This document shows, in pieces, positions 1 through 7,325 of a stretch of 32,228 bases of DNA; positions within the stretch are counted from its first letter, which is position 1; each line of letters begins with the position of its first letter. The DNA is from CAYGTK01 sp964352775 (GTDB taxonomy: Bacteria; Bacteroidota; Bacteroidia; Chitinophagales; CAIOSU01). Below the pieces are notes generated by a model. The model searched no databases and was not told where the DNA came from. It was given only the letters and a program-made list of their open reading frames with translations. The DNA lies in the NCBI GenBank assembly GCA_964352775.1, contig CAYGTK010000015.1, positions 1 through 32,228 of the forward strand. Direction: 5' to 3'. The translations under genes were made by a program, and so were the position numbers.

Positions 1-43
1 CCTATTTTGAACAAACGCTTAAATATTTTAATGAGTTTTATTT

Positions 44-439
44 TTATTGTTTTGAGAAGCGAATGATATTCTCGCTATACTCACTCAGCAATAGGCTTAA
101 TGAGCTCAAGGTACCATCTAACTCGTTCAGATCTAAATTCTCCAGTTGGAGTGTGTCTCTGAATATCACTCTTGTTCCCGTATCGTCGAGAACGAATGCA
201 CCATGAATAATGTCTCTGTTCTTTTTCAAAAGACTCTTGAACATGTCAATGGATTCTGTTTTTACATTGAATAAAAACTGCTCGAAGATGATTATTGGGT
301 CGGCTATTCCAATTACTAGATTGGTGATCCCCTCTTGTTCTTTTTCTACTACGAACACCCCGTCTTTTTCATCTTCGTGAGTGATATTATAACTTAGATC
401 CAGCAAGTAATCTCTGATTATTTTGAAATGATCTTTCAT
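44..439 (-). CDS. YbjN-like / secretion-chaperone-fold protein
   Basis: The product has 131 residues, is acidic, and has no signal peptide or membrane span. An opening helix (about residues 1-16) is followed by alternating strands, including a hydrophobic stretch around residues 40-58, and a leucine-rich helix near 105-125. This pattern and length resemble the YbjN / type III secretion chaperone-like fold common in Bacteroidota, where it is thought to act as a cytoplasmic chaperone or binding protein; no client is known. It stands alone at the left edge, divergent from the XRE regulator. A possible promoter on the minus strand has a TATTTTAG box at 477-484, about 38 bp upstream of the ATG. 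The family call is from overall look, not from catalytic motifs, so the function stays open. Confidence 0.6.
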   Translation of the reverse strand: MKDHFKIIRDYLLDLSYNITHEDEKDGVFVVEKEQEGITNLVIGIADPIIIFEQFLFNVKTESIDMFKSLLKKNRDIIHGAFVLDDTGTRVIFRDTLQLENLDLNELDGTLSSLSLLLSEYSENIIRFSKQ

Positions 440-536
440 TAAATGGCTGTTTAGTTGTTGATCTAGTTACGCTTGACTAAAATACAATATCTTTTCAGCC
501 AAGAAATACGAAAAACATTACGGTGGCTTTTTTAAT

Positions 537-569
537 ATTGACGAAGTGAACATGCTTTTATTACTTTAG
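537..569 (+). promoter_or_regulatory. Candidate Bacteroidota-type promoter of the XRE regulator
   Basis: A TTG at 538-540 is separated by 21 bp from TACTTTAG at 562-569, one mismatch from the Bacteroidota -7 consensus TAnnTTTG. Transcription would begin near 575, placing the palindrome at 605-625 inside the 5' leader. Weak sites of this kind arise by chance in AT-rich DNA. Confidence 0.3.
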
Positions 570-604
570 TTATCTTGTTTGTTGAAAATACTAAAAATAT
601 CGGT

Positions 605-625
605 ATTGCCAAAATTATTGGCAAT
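605..625. promoter_or_regulatory. Palindromic operator candidate upstream of the XRE regulator
   Basis: A perfect inverted repeat, ATTGCCAA then five bases (AATTA) then TTGGCAAT, lies 13 bp before the ATG at 639. Dyads of this size and spacing are typical binding sites for dimeric HTH repressors, so autoregulation by the adjacent gene is the natural reading. The alternative is a small RNA hairpin in the leader; its arms are AT-rich and would be weak, so the DNA-operator reading is preferred. Confidence 0.55.
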
Positions 626-638
626 TTAAATATCAGCC

Positions 639-1403
639 ATGTCATCTATCGGTAAGAACATCAGAAAAATAAGGGGCATCAAAAAGCTTAGCCAGACTGC
701 CTTTGCGGACCAATTTGGTCTTGCTCGGGCTAGTGTGGGCAGTTATGAAGAAGGCCGCGCGGAGCCTAAGATTGAGACTATTATTGATATCGCTCATTAT
801 TTTGGCATATCAATAGACGCCCTATTAACAAAGGAACTCACAGTAAATGAGCTTTATCATTTCGATATTTTCAAACAAGAATTCGCAGCAACAGGAAAAC
901 AACCCTCCAAAAAGAAAAAACGTACTCGCTCGGTAGACGATGTGAGGCTAATTGAGTCAAGCATACAACTTGATTACATATTGAAGTATACCGACCCCAC
1001 CTTTATGGATGACCTGCTCAATATTGACCTGCCAATAAAGTTGGCTATTCCAGCCAGAGCCTTTGAAATGAACGACCACCAAATGGAATTCAATGGACAG
1101 GGTATACATCCTGGCGATCTAGTTTTAGGAGAGCTACTTAAAGAACATAAGCCTGCTGAAGGAGAAGTTGCCGTAGTTGTAACGAAGCAAACTATTTGGA
1201 TCCGAAGAGTTAAGTACGAAGGAGAGGAGTTAGTACTGCTCTCTGACCATCCCTCTTACCCTAAAGCAAAGATAAATTCGGAAGACATTCTAGAGTGCTG
1301 GCAAGCAAAGCTTTTAGTCAGTAAACATTTGTTAGCACCCCTTCAAGTTCAAAAGAAGCTAGCTGAACTGGAGCGGCGAATAGAAGCGCTTAGCAAAAAA
1401 TAA
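639..1403 (+). CDS. XRE-family regulator with non-catalytic S24/LexA-like domain
   Basis: An N-terminal HTH_3 domain (about residues 5-62, with a recognition helix around LARASVGSYE) is joined by a lysine-rich linker (about 88-96, KKKKR) to a LexA/CI-type S24-like domain at about 135-225. The C-terminus (about 235-254) is a short charged, possibly coiled helix. In LexA-type proteins a Ser in G-x-S-M and a Lys in a V-x-V-K-R context form the self-cleavage dyad. Here the first region reads MEFNGQGIHPGD (149-160) with no Ser, and the second reads IWIRRV (186-191) with Arg in place of Lys. Self-cleavage is therefore unlikely; the domain probably dimerises or senses a ligand. It is divergent from the YbjN-like gene and preceded by a palindromic operator candidate. 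The regulator class is secure, the targets unknown. Confidence 0.88.
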   Translation: MSSIGKNIRKIRGIKKLSQTAFADQFGLARASVGSYEEGRAEPKIETIIDIAHYFGISIDALLTKELTVNELYHFDIFKQEFAATGKQPSKKKKRTRSVDDVRLIESSIQLDYILKYTDPTFMDDLLNIDLPIKLAIPARAFEMNDHQMEFNGQGIHPGDLVLGELLKEHKPAEGEVAVVVTKQTIWIRRVKYEGEELVLLSDHPSYPKAKINSEDILECWQAKLLVSKHLLAPLQVQKKLAELERRIEALSKK

Positions 1404-1537
1404 TATGGAGAGTGAAGTGACGAGCTTTATAGAAAATGAGGCGAACTAAGGCGGGCACATCTAAAAACCTGCTTACTCATTGGTCATTCAACCAAACGGT
1501 GGTGAAGAAATTTTTGGGAGTAGGGGGAGAAAAAAAG

Positions 1538-1611
1538 TGGGCCCTGTAGGGCTCGAACCTACGACCAATGGATTATGAGTCCACTGCTCTAACCAACTGA
1601 GCTAAGGGCCC
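1538..1611 (-). tRNA. tRNA with CAU anticodon, probably tRNA-Ile2
   Basis: The minus strand folds into a full cloverleaf: a 7-bp acceptor stem GGGCCCT/AGGGCCC, D stem GCTC/GAGC, anticodon loop CTCATAA with CAT at 1575-1577, and T stem GTAGG/CCTAC with loop TTCGAGC. The discriminator is A and CCA is not encoded. CAU could mean elongator Met, initiator Met or Ile2. The acceptor has C4-G69 and C5-G68, as in E. coli tRNA-Ile2, where these pairs help TilS recognition; E. coli elongator tRNA-Met has U4-A69 and A5-U68. The acceptor and D-arm sequence also resemble E. coli ileX. Ile2, read as AUA after lysidine modification, is therefore favoured. Seven T residues just past the 3' end (1530-1536) could help end transcription. 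Confidence 0.93.
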
Positions 1612-1653
1612 TTTTACTTTAACTAGAACGTCAAGTCCTTTTTAAAAGGAATG

Positions 1654-1661
1654 CAAAGTTA
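1654..1661 (-). promoter_or_regulatory. -7 box candidate for the tRNA promoter
   Basis: On the minus strand this reads TAACTTTG, a perfect match to the Bacteroidota -7 consensus TAnnTTTG, 42 bp upstream of the tRNA 5' end. The -33 region is T-rich but has no clear TTTG. The spacing fits a short tRNA leader removed by RNase P. Confidence 0.4.
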
Positions 1662-1694
1662 CATATTTGCACCGTACGGAAAAAGAAAAAAAGA

Positions 1695-2315
1695 ATGGAA
1701 GGTATCAAGAACATCATTTTTGACCTGGGTGGGGTCATTATTAACCTCAATATGGGATTGACTGAAAAGGCGTTTGAGGGCCTTTTAGGCGAGAAAGCAG
1801 CTCTTCTCAAAAACCAAGAAGCGCTGGAAACTATTTTTTATCCCTTTGAGGTAGGTGCTATTACTGAACAAGAGTTTAGGGACAGAATAAGAAGCCATAC
1901 CAACACTTCGGTAACTGACCATCAAGTAGACGAAGCTTGGAATGCAATGCTTTTGGATATCCCTAAGGAACGGTTAAACCTACTACTTAGTCTCAAAAAT
2001 CGATACAGAATATTTTTATTCAGCAACACCAATGCGATCCACTATACCGCATTCAATAAGTACCTAAAGGAAACTCACAATTACGAAGATCTATCTCCGT
2101 TCTTTGAGAAAGACCATTATTCGCATATTCTCGGTCAAAGAAAGCCTCATCCCGAAGCTTTTACATCCTTAATAGAGCTTCATGGCCTAAACTCAAAAGA
2201 GACTGTTTTTTTAGATGACACCCAACAACACTTAGGTGGCGCTGATAAGGCAGGGTTGAACACCATCCATGTCACAGCAGACGACCATATACTAAAGATC
2301 TTCAAGAACAGTTAA
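1695..2315 (+). CDS. HAD-family phosphatase (YihX-like)
   Basis: This 206-residue cytoplasmic protein shows the four haloacid dehalogenase motifs. Motif I is FDLGGV with nucleophile Asp10 and Gly at the +2 position; motif II is LFSNTN with Ser/Thr; motif III is the Lys in RKPHPE; motif IV is FLDDT. A helical cap (about residues 20-85) sits between motifs I and II. The DLGGV form of motif I and the size match the YihX / epoxide-hydrolase-N-terminal-like branch, whose E. coli member dephosphorylates alpha-D-glucose-1-phosphate. The true substrate cannot be read from the sequence. The gene opens a plus-strand series with the two following secreted proteins, but a 64-bp gap before the next start makes co-transcription uncertain. 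Confidence 0.88.
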   Translation: MEGIKNIIFDLGGVIINLNMGLTEKAFEGLLGEKAALLKNQEALETIFYPFEVGAITEQEFRDRIRSHTNTSVTDHQVDEAWNAMLLDIPKERLNLLLSLKNRYRIFLFSNTNAIHYTAFNKYLKETHNYEDLSPFFEKDHYSHILGQRKPHPEAFTSLIELHGLNSKETVFLDDTQQHLGGADKAGLNTIHVTADDHILKIFKNS

Positions 2316-2379
2316 CGCTTTGGACTTTTCTATCATCGAGAAGACCTTTTGGCACACTTTATGTCCTTATCTTGTAACT

Positions 2380-3318
2380 ATGAAGGTATATATCTCCATC
2401 ATCATTGGCTTCTTTCTAAGTACTGGTCTTACTAATGCTCAGAATTATTCTATTACTGACACTACTGGCAAGGTCATCTTTCAGTTAGCAGGTGACCAGC
2501 TAACAGATCAAAATGATAATGTTAGACTCACTGTAAAGGGCAACATTATTTTTGAGGGGAATTCCACTAACAAACGTGATATTTTTCTTCTAGCGAAAGT
2601 GCAAGATGTATTTGGAAAGAAAACAGACTACATCTACGACAAGGCTCTCAAAATAGAAATGTATGCGGTAGAAAAGGGAGCCTTTTTTATAGATGGAGAC
2701 GCTAGTGACATTGTTTACCTAGCCATAGTCGTGAAAAAGAATACTGACGGTACTACCCAATTTCTTTATGGACAAACTGACGACGTACTACTTACTGTTG
2801 ATGGAGACAGTCTTCAAACAGGACAAATAACGGCTATAGTTCACCTTACCATTGAGCATTTTCAGTTAAGAGAAGCCTTAGCACCTAACATCAGAGCATA
2901 CGCTGTAGAGAATAATTCCGTAGGGAATTCTAGTGGAACTATCCGCAAAATGTGGGGCCAAGCACAAACGGAATTCATTTGGAATGGTGAAACGATAAAA
3001 CCTAAATGGGGACAGAGTGACCTGCTAGAATGGAAGTATGATGGGTATACACTTGAACGCGTTTGGTATGGCGATGCTGATGCTTTTGAATGGGATGGCC
3101 GCATACTTAAGCGGAAATGGTATAACAGTCAAGAGGAATTTGAAGTGATAGGCAATACTATACGTCCACGTTTTGGAGGTTTTGGAGAGGAGTATATTAT
3201 TCAAGGAAACATCATAAAAAATCCTTGGAACCCAGGCACTGAAGATGAGTGGGAGCTAAGCGGTGATGTTCCATTACCTATTATTGTATTAGTTTTATTC
3301 GGCTTGATAAGCAGGTAA
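2380..3318 (+). CDS. Secreted protein with six ~18-residue C-terminal repeats
   Basis: I do not recognise an established family with certainty. The ATG at 2380 is chosen over an upstream TTG at 2320 because it gives a clean signal peptide (MKVYISIIIGFFLSTGLTNA, cut before Gln21). Residues 22-180 are beta-rich. Residues 186-294 form six tandem units of 17-19 residues, each starting with Gly and following a pattern G-x-x-I/L-K/R/E-x-x-W/F ... E-F/W/Y, beginning at Gly186, 203, 222, 240, 258 and 276. The N-terminal half has similar Gly-x-I turns (about 30-58), so the whole chain may be repeat-built. It ends in a hydrophobic tail (about 298-310, IIVLVLFGLI). It resembles the Bacteroidota 'beta-flower' type proteins in rhythm. 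The next gene starts 1 bp after its stop, so the two are probably co-transcribed. Confidence 0.75.
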   Translation: MKVYISIIIGFFLSTGLTNAQNYSITDTTGKVIFQLAGDQLTDQNDNVRLTVKGNIIFEGNSTNKRDIFLLAKVQDVFGKKTDYIYDKALKIEMYAVEKGAFFIDGDASDIVYLAIVVKKNTDGTTQFLYGQTDDVLLTVDGDSLQTGQITAIVHLTIEHFQLREALAPNIRAYAVENNSVGNSSGTIRKMWGQAQTEFIWNGETIKPKWGQSDLLEWKYDGYTLERVWYGDADAFEWDGRILKRKWYNSQEEFEVIGNTIRPRFGGFGEEYIIQGNIIKNPWNPGTEDEWELSGDVPLPIIVLVLFGLISR

Positions 3319-3319
3319 A

Positions 3320-4084
3320 ATGCGGCACTTAACTTCTATACTGGCATTCTTTTTAGCTATTTCAGCACTTCAAGCAAGTGGTGATAAGCTGGATAGTCTG
3401 CTTATAAAGGCTAACAACTTACGCCTTAATTACGCAGACTTTAAGGCCATTGATCACTACAAGCAGGCACTGAAATACGATAGTACCAACCTTAATGCGC
3501 TTTTCCATGTAGCCTACTTATATTCTCGACAGGGTTGGTTAAATAAAATAGATGAAGAGCGAGTATTGCTCCACCGCCAAGCAATGGATTATGCCGAGAA
3601 AGCCTACAAGCATCATCCAGAAAGTTTTGAGGCCAATATGATAATGGCTGGCACTATTGCTAGAATGAGTGAGTTTGAATCGGTTAAGGCTAGAGTATAC
3701 GCAGCTTGGGATATCAAAAAATATAGTGACATAGCAGTAGCACTTGCCCCTGACGATCCTGAAATTTGGTATATGCTCGCCTGGTGGAACTTTGAGATCT
3801 CAAAAGCCAGTTGGTTTGAACGCTCAATGGCAAAAATGCTTTTTGGAGGTCTTCCCAAAAATGCTTCTTTCGAAGACGCTATAAAAGGTATAACCACAGC
3901 AATAGAGTTACGCCCCAACTACGTAGTATATCTTTACGACCTAGCTCAATTCTACGAGTATCATGACGACTTTATCAAAGCTAAAGAGGCTTTGAGACAG
4001 GCATTGCAATTAGCACCTACAGCTCCTGAAGAGGTAGAATATCTATTAAGGTGCAGGAAAATGTTATCTAAACTAATGGACTGA
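3320..4084 (+). CDS. Secreted TPR-repeat protein
   Basis: The protein has 254 residues with an N-terminal signal peptide (about residues 1-20, hydrophobic LTSILAFFLAISALQ, cut after the Ala/Ser region). The mature part is almost all helical and contains TPR-like helix pairs: one at about 38-70 (A-x-D-H-Y-K-x-A-L-K-Y-D with N-A-L-F), one at about 80-112, one near 140-160 (A-L-A-P-D-D-P-E-I-W), and a canonical one at 192-240 (A-I-E-L-R-P-N through A-L-Q-L-A-P). There is no lipobox, so a soluble periplasmic protein is likely. TPR proteins serve as binding scaffolds; the partner may be the repeat protein encoded 1 bp upstream. No enzyme motif is visible. Confidence 0.78.
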   Translation: MRHLTSILAFFLAISALQASGDKLDSLLIKANNLRLNYADFKAIDHYKQALKYDSTNLNALFHVAYLYSRQGWLNKIDEERVLLHRQAMDYAEKAYKHHPESFEANMIMAGTIARMSEFESVKARVYAAWDIKKYSDIAVALAPDDPEIWYMLAWWNFEISKASWFERSMAKMLFGGLPKNASFEDAIKGITTAIELRPNYVVYLYDLAQFYEYHDDFIKAKEALRQALQLAPTAPEEVEYLLRCRKMLSKLMD

Positions 4085-4098
4085 CCAGGCTGAATTGA

Positions 4099-4130
4099 TT
4101 TGCCTTGTTAAGCTAGTATACTGTATTTTG
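4099..4130 (+). promoter_or_regulatory. Candidate promoter of the glycan locus
   Basis: TTTG at 4099-4102 is followed after 21 bp by TATTTTG at 4124-4130, close to the Bacteroidota TTTG/TAnnTTTG pair. It ends 18 bp upstream of the ATG at 4149. This is the only gap of more than 30 bp between 3318 and 10612 on the plus strand, so it is where a transcript for the glycosyltransferase series would be expected to start. Confidence 0.35.
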
Positions 4131-4148
4131 GTGCCAAGCTGATCTTTT

Positions 4149-5066
4149 ATGAGTCATACATTTTGCACCATCAGTACTGCTAGCCATCTACACAAGGTTT
4201 ATGCCTTGTATGACTCGCTAGTGCAAACTAGCTCCTTAACGGTTTCGTTTCATGTTTTAGTGGTTGATGATGAACCACAGGAGTCTTGGCTGAAAAAGGA
4301 AGGTTTACAATATGTGAGCTACCAAGAATTACTTCAAAACGATACCGCAGGAAAGATCAGCCAGAAGTATTTTGAGCTTGATAATCTTCGTTGGAGTTTC
4401 AAGCCGATCTTAATGGCTTATCTATTAAATGAGTTCGATTCTACTATTTACCTAGACAATGACCTTTGCTTTTTTGGCGATCCTACTTTTTTGGTGAAAG
4501 AATTAGAAATCAACGCCATGCTCCTGTCTCCACATTGGAGAATAGCCGACCCTGAAAACGAACAGATCTGGCTATTGACCAACTTTAGAGAAGGAATCTA
4601 TAATGCTGGATTCGTTGGTGCTTCAAGAGCCGCGCTAAGAACTCTTGATTGGTGGGCACAGGCTTGCCTCTATGCTTGCGAAAGAAACTTCACCTATGGC
4701 TTATGGGACGACCAGAAATATCTTGACTTGGTACCCGCTATTCAACTCAACACAAAAGTTTTGCAACATAAGGGCTGCAATGTAGCTGGGTGGAATATTG
4801 AAGAATGTTCAAGGTCAATAGTTGGCGATGAAACGATCCTCAAGAATCAGTGGCCACTAGTATTTGTACACTTTTCTAACTACACTTTACAGCAACTAAA
4901 TGATGGAAACGACCCTCTTCTTATACCTTATTTGGAAAGGTATGTGAGCATGTTAAAGCAATACAAACCTGACTATAAATGGGAAAAAGAAATTAGCCCT
5001 CCAGGGCGTGTATCTTGGTATAGGTATTTGAAATGGCGACTATGGAACTGGATGGACCGTAAATGA
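4149..5066 (+). CDS. GT8-like glycosyltransferase
   Basis: The 305-residue soluble protein starts with the FCTISTASHLHKVYAL pattern of GT-A enzymes that bind a nucleotide sugar. A D-N-D metal-binding motif lies at residues 103-105 in STIYLDNDLCFFG. A conserved region near 150-185 (YNAGFVGASRAALRTLDWW, then LWDDQKYLD) and a late HFSN motif near 265 match the general plan of GT8-type, retaining transferases. The sugar and acceptor cannot be told. Its stop overlaps the start of the next GT2 gene by 4 bp (ATGA), which argues for translational coupling. It is the first gene of the glycan series behind a possible promoter. Confidence 0.85.
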   Translation: MSHTFCTISTASHLHKVYALYDSLVQTSSLTVSFHVLVVDDEPQESWLKKEGLQYVSYQELLQNDTAGKISQKYFELDNLRWSFKPILMAYLLNEFDSTIYLDNDLCFFGDPTFLVKELEINAMLLSPHWRIADPENEQIWLLTNFREGIYNAGFVGASRAALRTLDWWAQACLYACERNFTYGLWDDQKYLDLVPAIQLNTKVLQHKGCNVAGWNIEECSRSIVGDETILKNQWPLVFVHFSNYTLQQLNDGNDPLLIPYLERYVSMLKQYKPDYKWEKEISPPGRVSWYRYLKWRLWNWMDRK

Positions 5067-5989
5067 ATGAACAGCCTAAAATATCGATAGTTACTATAAA
5101 TAAGAACGGAGGTAAGTTCCTTGGGGCTTGTATGGATTCGATTCTTCAACAGAATTACCCAGAGCTAGAATACATTTTAGTTGATGGCGCGAGTATAGAC
5201 AATAGCTTGGATGTAATTGAAGTAAGAAAACAACAACTCAGCGCTTTTACTTCAGAAAAAGACAACGGTCCCGCAGATGCCTTGAATAAAGGGCTCCAGA
5301 AGTCGACAGGAGAGATAATGGCATGGCTGAACTCAGACGATATGCTACATGAGGGAAGTTTAGATCTTGTAGCTAAGATCTTTCAGAGATTCCCGCAAGT
5401 AGATTGGATAATGGGCACACCAAGTTACTTTGATGAAAATGATAAAGAGATAGAGGATTTCTTCATCAACCAAGAACTAACTCCACGACCACCAGTAGTT
5501 ACCAAGAGTATGTACAAAGCATGGTCACGCTGGTCAAAGCATCGTTACTACAATGGCGACATCCTCTCCGTTCAGCAAGAATCAGTTTTTTGGAGGAGAG
5601 GTCTTTGGGAAAAAGCAGGTAGCTCCATAAACACCAACTGCGGGCCAGCATTCGATTTAGAACTATGGTTACGGTTCTTTCGGCATGCTCAATTATTTAC
5701 TACTAACCGTAAACTAGGTGGGTTTCGTTACCATTCAGATGATCAACTATCCATTAAACACAGAGAAGTATACCTAAAAAACGCTAAACAACTTATCGCC
5801 AAAGAATTATCTTCCTTTAGTGAAGAGGTATTAAAAGACTCCGAAAAAAGATGGCGTGAAAGCAGACTATACAAGCCTTTCTTCTATTTTGACATCCCAG
5901 TATTTGGGAAAGCATATAGCGATCTATTAGAACTACCGCCATTCATATCAGTAAGTAGCGACAAAGAATTGCGCATGATACCCAATTAA
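5063..5989 (+). CDS. GT2 glycosyltransferase
   Basis: A 308-residue GT-A enzyme. It begins ISIVTINKNG (7-16), has the nucleotide-binding VDGASIDNSLD stretch at about 40-50, and a metal-binding NSDD at 90-93 where many GT2 enzymes have DxD. An E-S-V-F-W-R region near 180 and a D-x-E-L-W motif near 200 (FDLELWLRF) are typical of GT2 family proteins acting on surface polysaccharide repeat units. There is no membrane span, so it would act on a lipid-linked intermediate at the inner face of the cytoplasmic membrane. It overlaps the preceding transferase by 4 bp; the next gene follows after 26 bp. Confidence 0.88.
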   Translation: MNEQPKISIVTINKNGGKFLGACMDSILQQNYPELEYILVDGASIDNSLDVIEVRKQQLSAFTSEKDNGPADALNKGLQKSTGEIMAWLNSDDMLHEGSLDLVAKIFQRFPQVDWIMGTPSYFDENDKEIEDFFINQELTPRPPVVTKSMYKAWSRWSKHRYYNGDILSVQQESVFWRRGLWEKAGSSINTNCGPAFDLELWLRFFRHAQLFTTNRKLGGFRYHSDDQLSIKHREVYLKNAKQLIAKELSSFSEEVLKDSEKRWRESRLYKPFFYFDIPVFGKAYSDLLELPPFISVSSDKELRMIPN

Positions 5990-6015
5990 GTTATTTTTAG
6001 CCCATCAGCATTCCT

Positions 6016-6432
6016 ATGGTTATCGACCTGACCCGTCCATATATAATTTCTGTTTCCGCCTTCGGTAAAAAAGAGGACGGTGTTCTCCGTGTAATGGACT
6101 GGGAGAAACAGTTGCCTTTTGAAGTAAAACGTACTTATTGGTTCAATAATACTACTGGCGAAAAACAAACTCGCGGAGATCATTCCCATAAAGCATTACA
6201 ACAAGTAGTTGTTTGTTTAAATGGGGGCTTGGTAATAGAATTGGAAGAGGTAAATGGTACTAAGCATAAATTCGAACTTCCTGATGCCTCAAGTGCTATA
6301 TACATCCCACCCATGTATTGGCGACGCTTCCATGTAGAAGCGGGTAGCACCTTACTAAGTTTGGTAAGTACTGGCTACGATGAAAGTGATTACATACGCG
6401 ACTATCAAGAGTTTCGTGACTTAAGCGCCTAA
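6016..6432 (+). CDS. FdtA/WxcM-type dTDP-keto-sugar 3,4-ketoisomerase
   Basis: This 138-residue single-domain cupin has the family signature RGDHSHKALQQ (53-63), where the two His residues (56 and 58) line the active site. It also carries I-Y-I-P-P-M-Y-W-R-R-F near 96-105 and a C-terminal Y-D-E-S-D-Y-I-R-D-Y motif (121-130) typical of WxcM/FdtA (PF05523). FdtA/QdtA enzymes move the keto group of dTDP-4-keto-6-deoxyglucose from C4 to C3, the step before a PLP aminotransferase makes a 3-amino-3,6-dideoxyhexose. No such aminotransferase and no RmlA/RmlB lies in the window, so those steps must be encoded elsewhere. A GNAT that could act as the acetyl or acyl transferase is at 13896. The class is secure; C3/C4 stereochemistry is not readable. 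Confidence 0.9.
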   Translation: MVIDLTRPYIISVSAFGKKEDGVLRVMDWEKQLPFEVKRTYWFNNTTGEKQTRGDHSHKALQQVVVCLNGGLVIELEEVNGTKHKFELPDASSAIYIPPMYWRRFHVEAGSTLLSLVSTGYDESDYIRDYQEFRDLSA

Positions 6433-6434
6433 GC

Positions 6435-7325
6435 ATGGCCAAAGTCTCCTTTATTATACCCTGCTTTAATAATGCCGCCAACCTTCCGGTAACATTTCCT
6501 ACATTACAAACGGTTGAAAAAGACTTTCCTAACGGAACTGAATTTCAGTACGTTATGGTAGATGATGGCTCTGCTGACGACACATGGCAAGCCATACTTA
6601 AATGCAAGCAGGTTGCTCCAGAAAAAGTAACGGCTATTAAACTAGCTGGCAATGTTGGCAGCTACAATGCATTTTTAGCAGGAATGAATTATGCTACTGG
6701 TGACTGCCACGTGCACATGCATGCAGACCTTCAAGATCCTCCTGAATTAGTTCCTCAAATGTTAGATCATTGGCAAAAAGGTAACAAATTCATCATTGCC
6801 CATCGTACAGATAGAAACGACCCTTTCTTTAGTAAACTTACGGGTAGTCTTTTCCATAAAATATTCCGTAAGATCGGATTAACTAATGGTCCTGATGGTG
6901 GTTTTGACTTGATGCTATTTGACGAAGAATTAAGGCAGCACATTGTTATAATGAACGAGCAGAACGCACATCAGGTATACCTATTCCTCTGGATGAACTA
7001 TTCTTATGTGGCAATGCCCTATGAACGAAAAGAGCGTGAGATAGGTACCTCACAATGGAAGTTTCGTAAGAAGTTAAAACTTATGGTAGATACTATAGTT
7101 GGCTTTTCCAATTATCCTATAGGCATTATTGGTTGGGTAGGTATATTAGTCTTTATCTGGGCCTCATTTCAATTAATCTCTAGTGGGTTTTCTTTAATAA
7201 CGATAGTATTACTCTGCACATCGCTTATCTTACTCTCCTTATGGGTAATTGGGCAGTATTTATGGCGAACACTTGATGCAACCAGGAACAGACCAAATTT
7301 TATAGTAGATAAGACTGAATTATGA
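6435..7325 (+). CDS. GT2 polyprenyl-phosphate glycosyltransferase (DPM1/GtrB-like)
   Basis: A 296-residue enzyme with an N-terminal GT-A domain: VSFIIPCFNN (4-13), VDDGSADDT (42-50), and HADLQDPPE at 96-104, the D-x-Q-D-P-P-E form typical of dolichyl/undecaprenyl-phosphate sugar synthases. A YERKEREIGTSQWKFRKKLKL region (about 195-217) matches the Y-x-R-x-x-R-x-x-G-x-S-K/Q-W segment of that group, and two membrane spans follow (about 228-250 and 255-275). It would move a sugar from a nucleotide donor to polyprenyl phosphate at the inner membrane. It starts 2 bp after the FdtA-like gene and overlaps the next gene by 4 bp (ATGA), so it sits in the middle of a tight operon. Confidence 0.9.
   Translation: MAKVSFIIPCFNNAANLPVTFPTLQTVEKDFPNGTEFQYVMVDDGSADDTWQAILKCKQVAPEKVTAIKLAGNVGSYNAFLAGMNYATGDCHVHMHADLQDPPELVPQMLDHWQKGNKFIIAHRTDRNDPFFSKLTGSLFHKIFRKIGLTNGPDGGFDLMLFDEELRQHIVIMNEQNAHQVYLFLWMNYSYVAMPYERKEREIGTSQWKFRKKLKLMVDTIVGFSNYPIGIIGWVGILVFIWASFQLISSGFSLITIVLLCTSLILLSLWVIGQYLWRTLDATRNRPNFIVDKTEL

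Noticed and set aside
639..1403. Phage repressor of an integrated prophage
   Set aside because: No phage structural, replication or integrase genes lie nearby; the gene stands alone next to housekeeping-like genes.
1405..1449. Short open frame of 14 codons just after the XRE gene
   Set aside because: Too short, no hydrophobic or structural pattern, and no coupling beyond proximity; likely chance.
1421..1480. Possible GGCGGG / CCTGCT hairpin terminator after the XRE gene
   Set aside because: The stem is only five pairs with a wobble and is not followed by a T run.
2320..2379. Earlier TTG start for the repeat protein
   Set aside because: It adds 20 residues before a perfectly placed signal peptide, which would hide the signal.
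2862..3104. Open frames on the opposite strand of the repeat protein and other genes
   Set aside because: They lie fully inside confidently assigned genes, have odd composition and no domain, so they are shadow frames.
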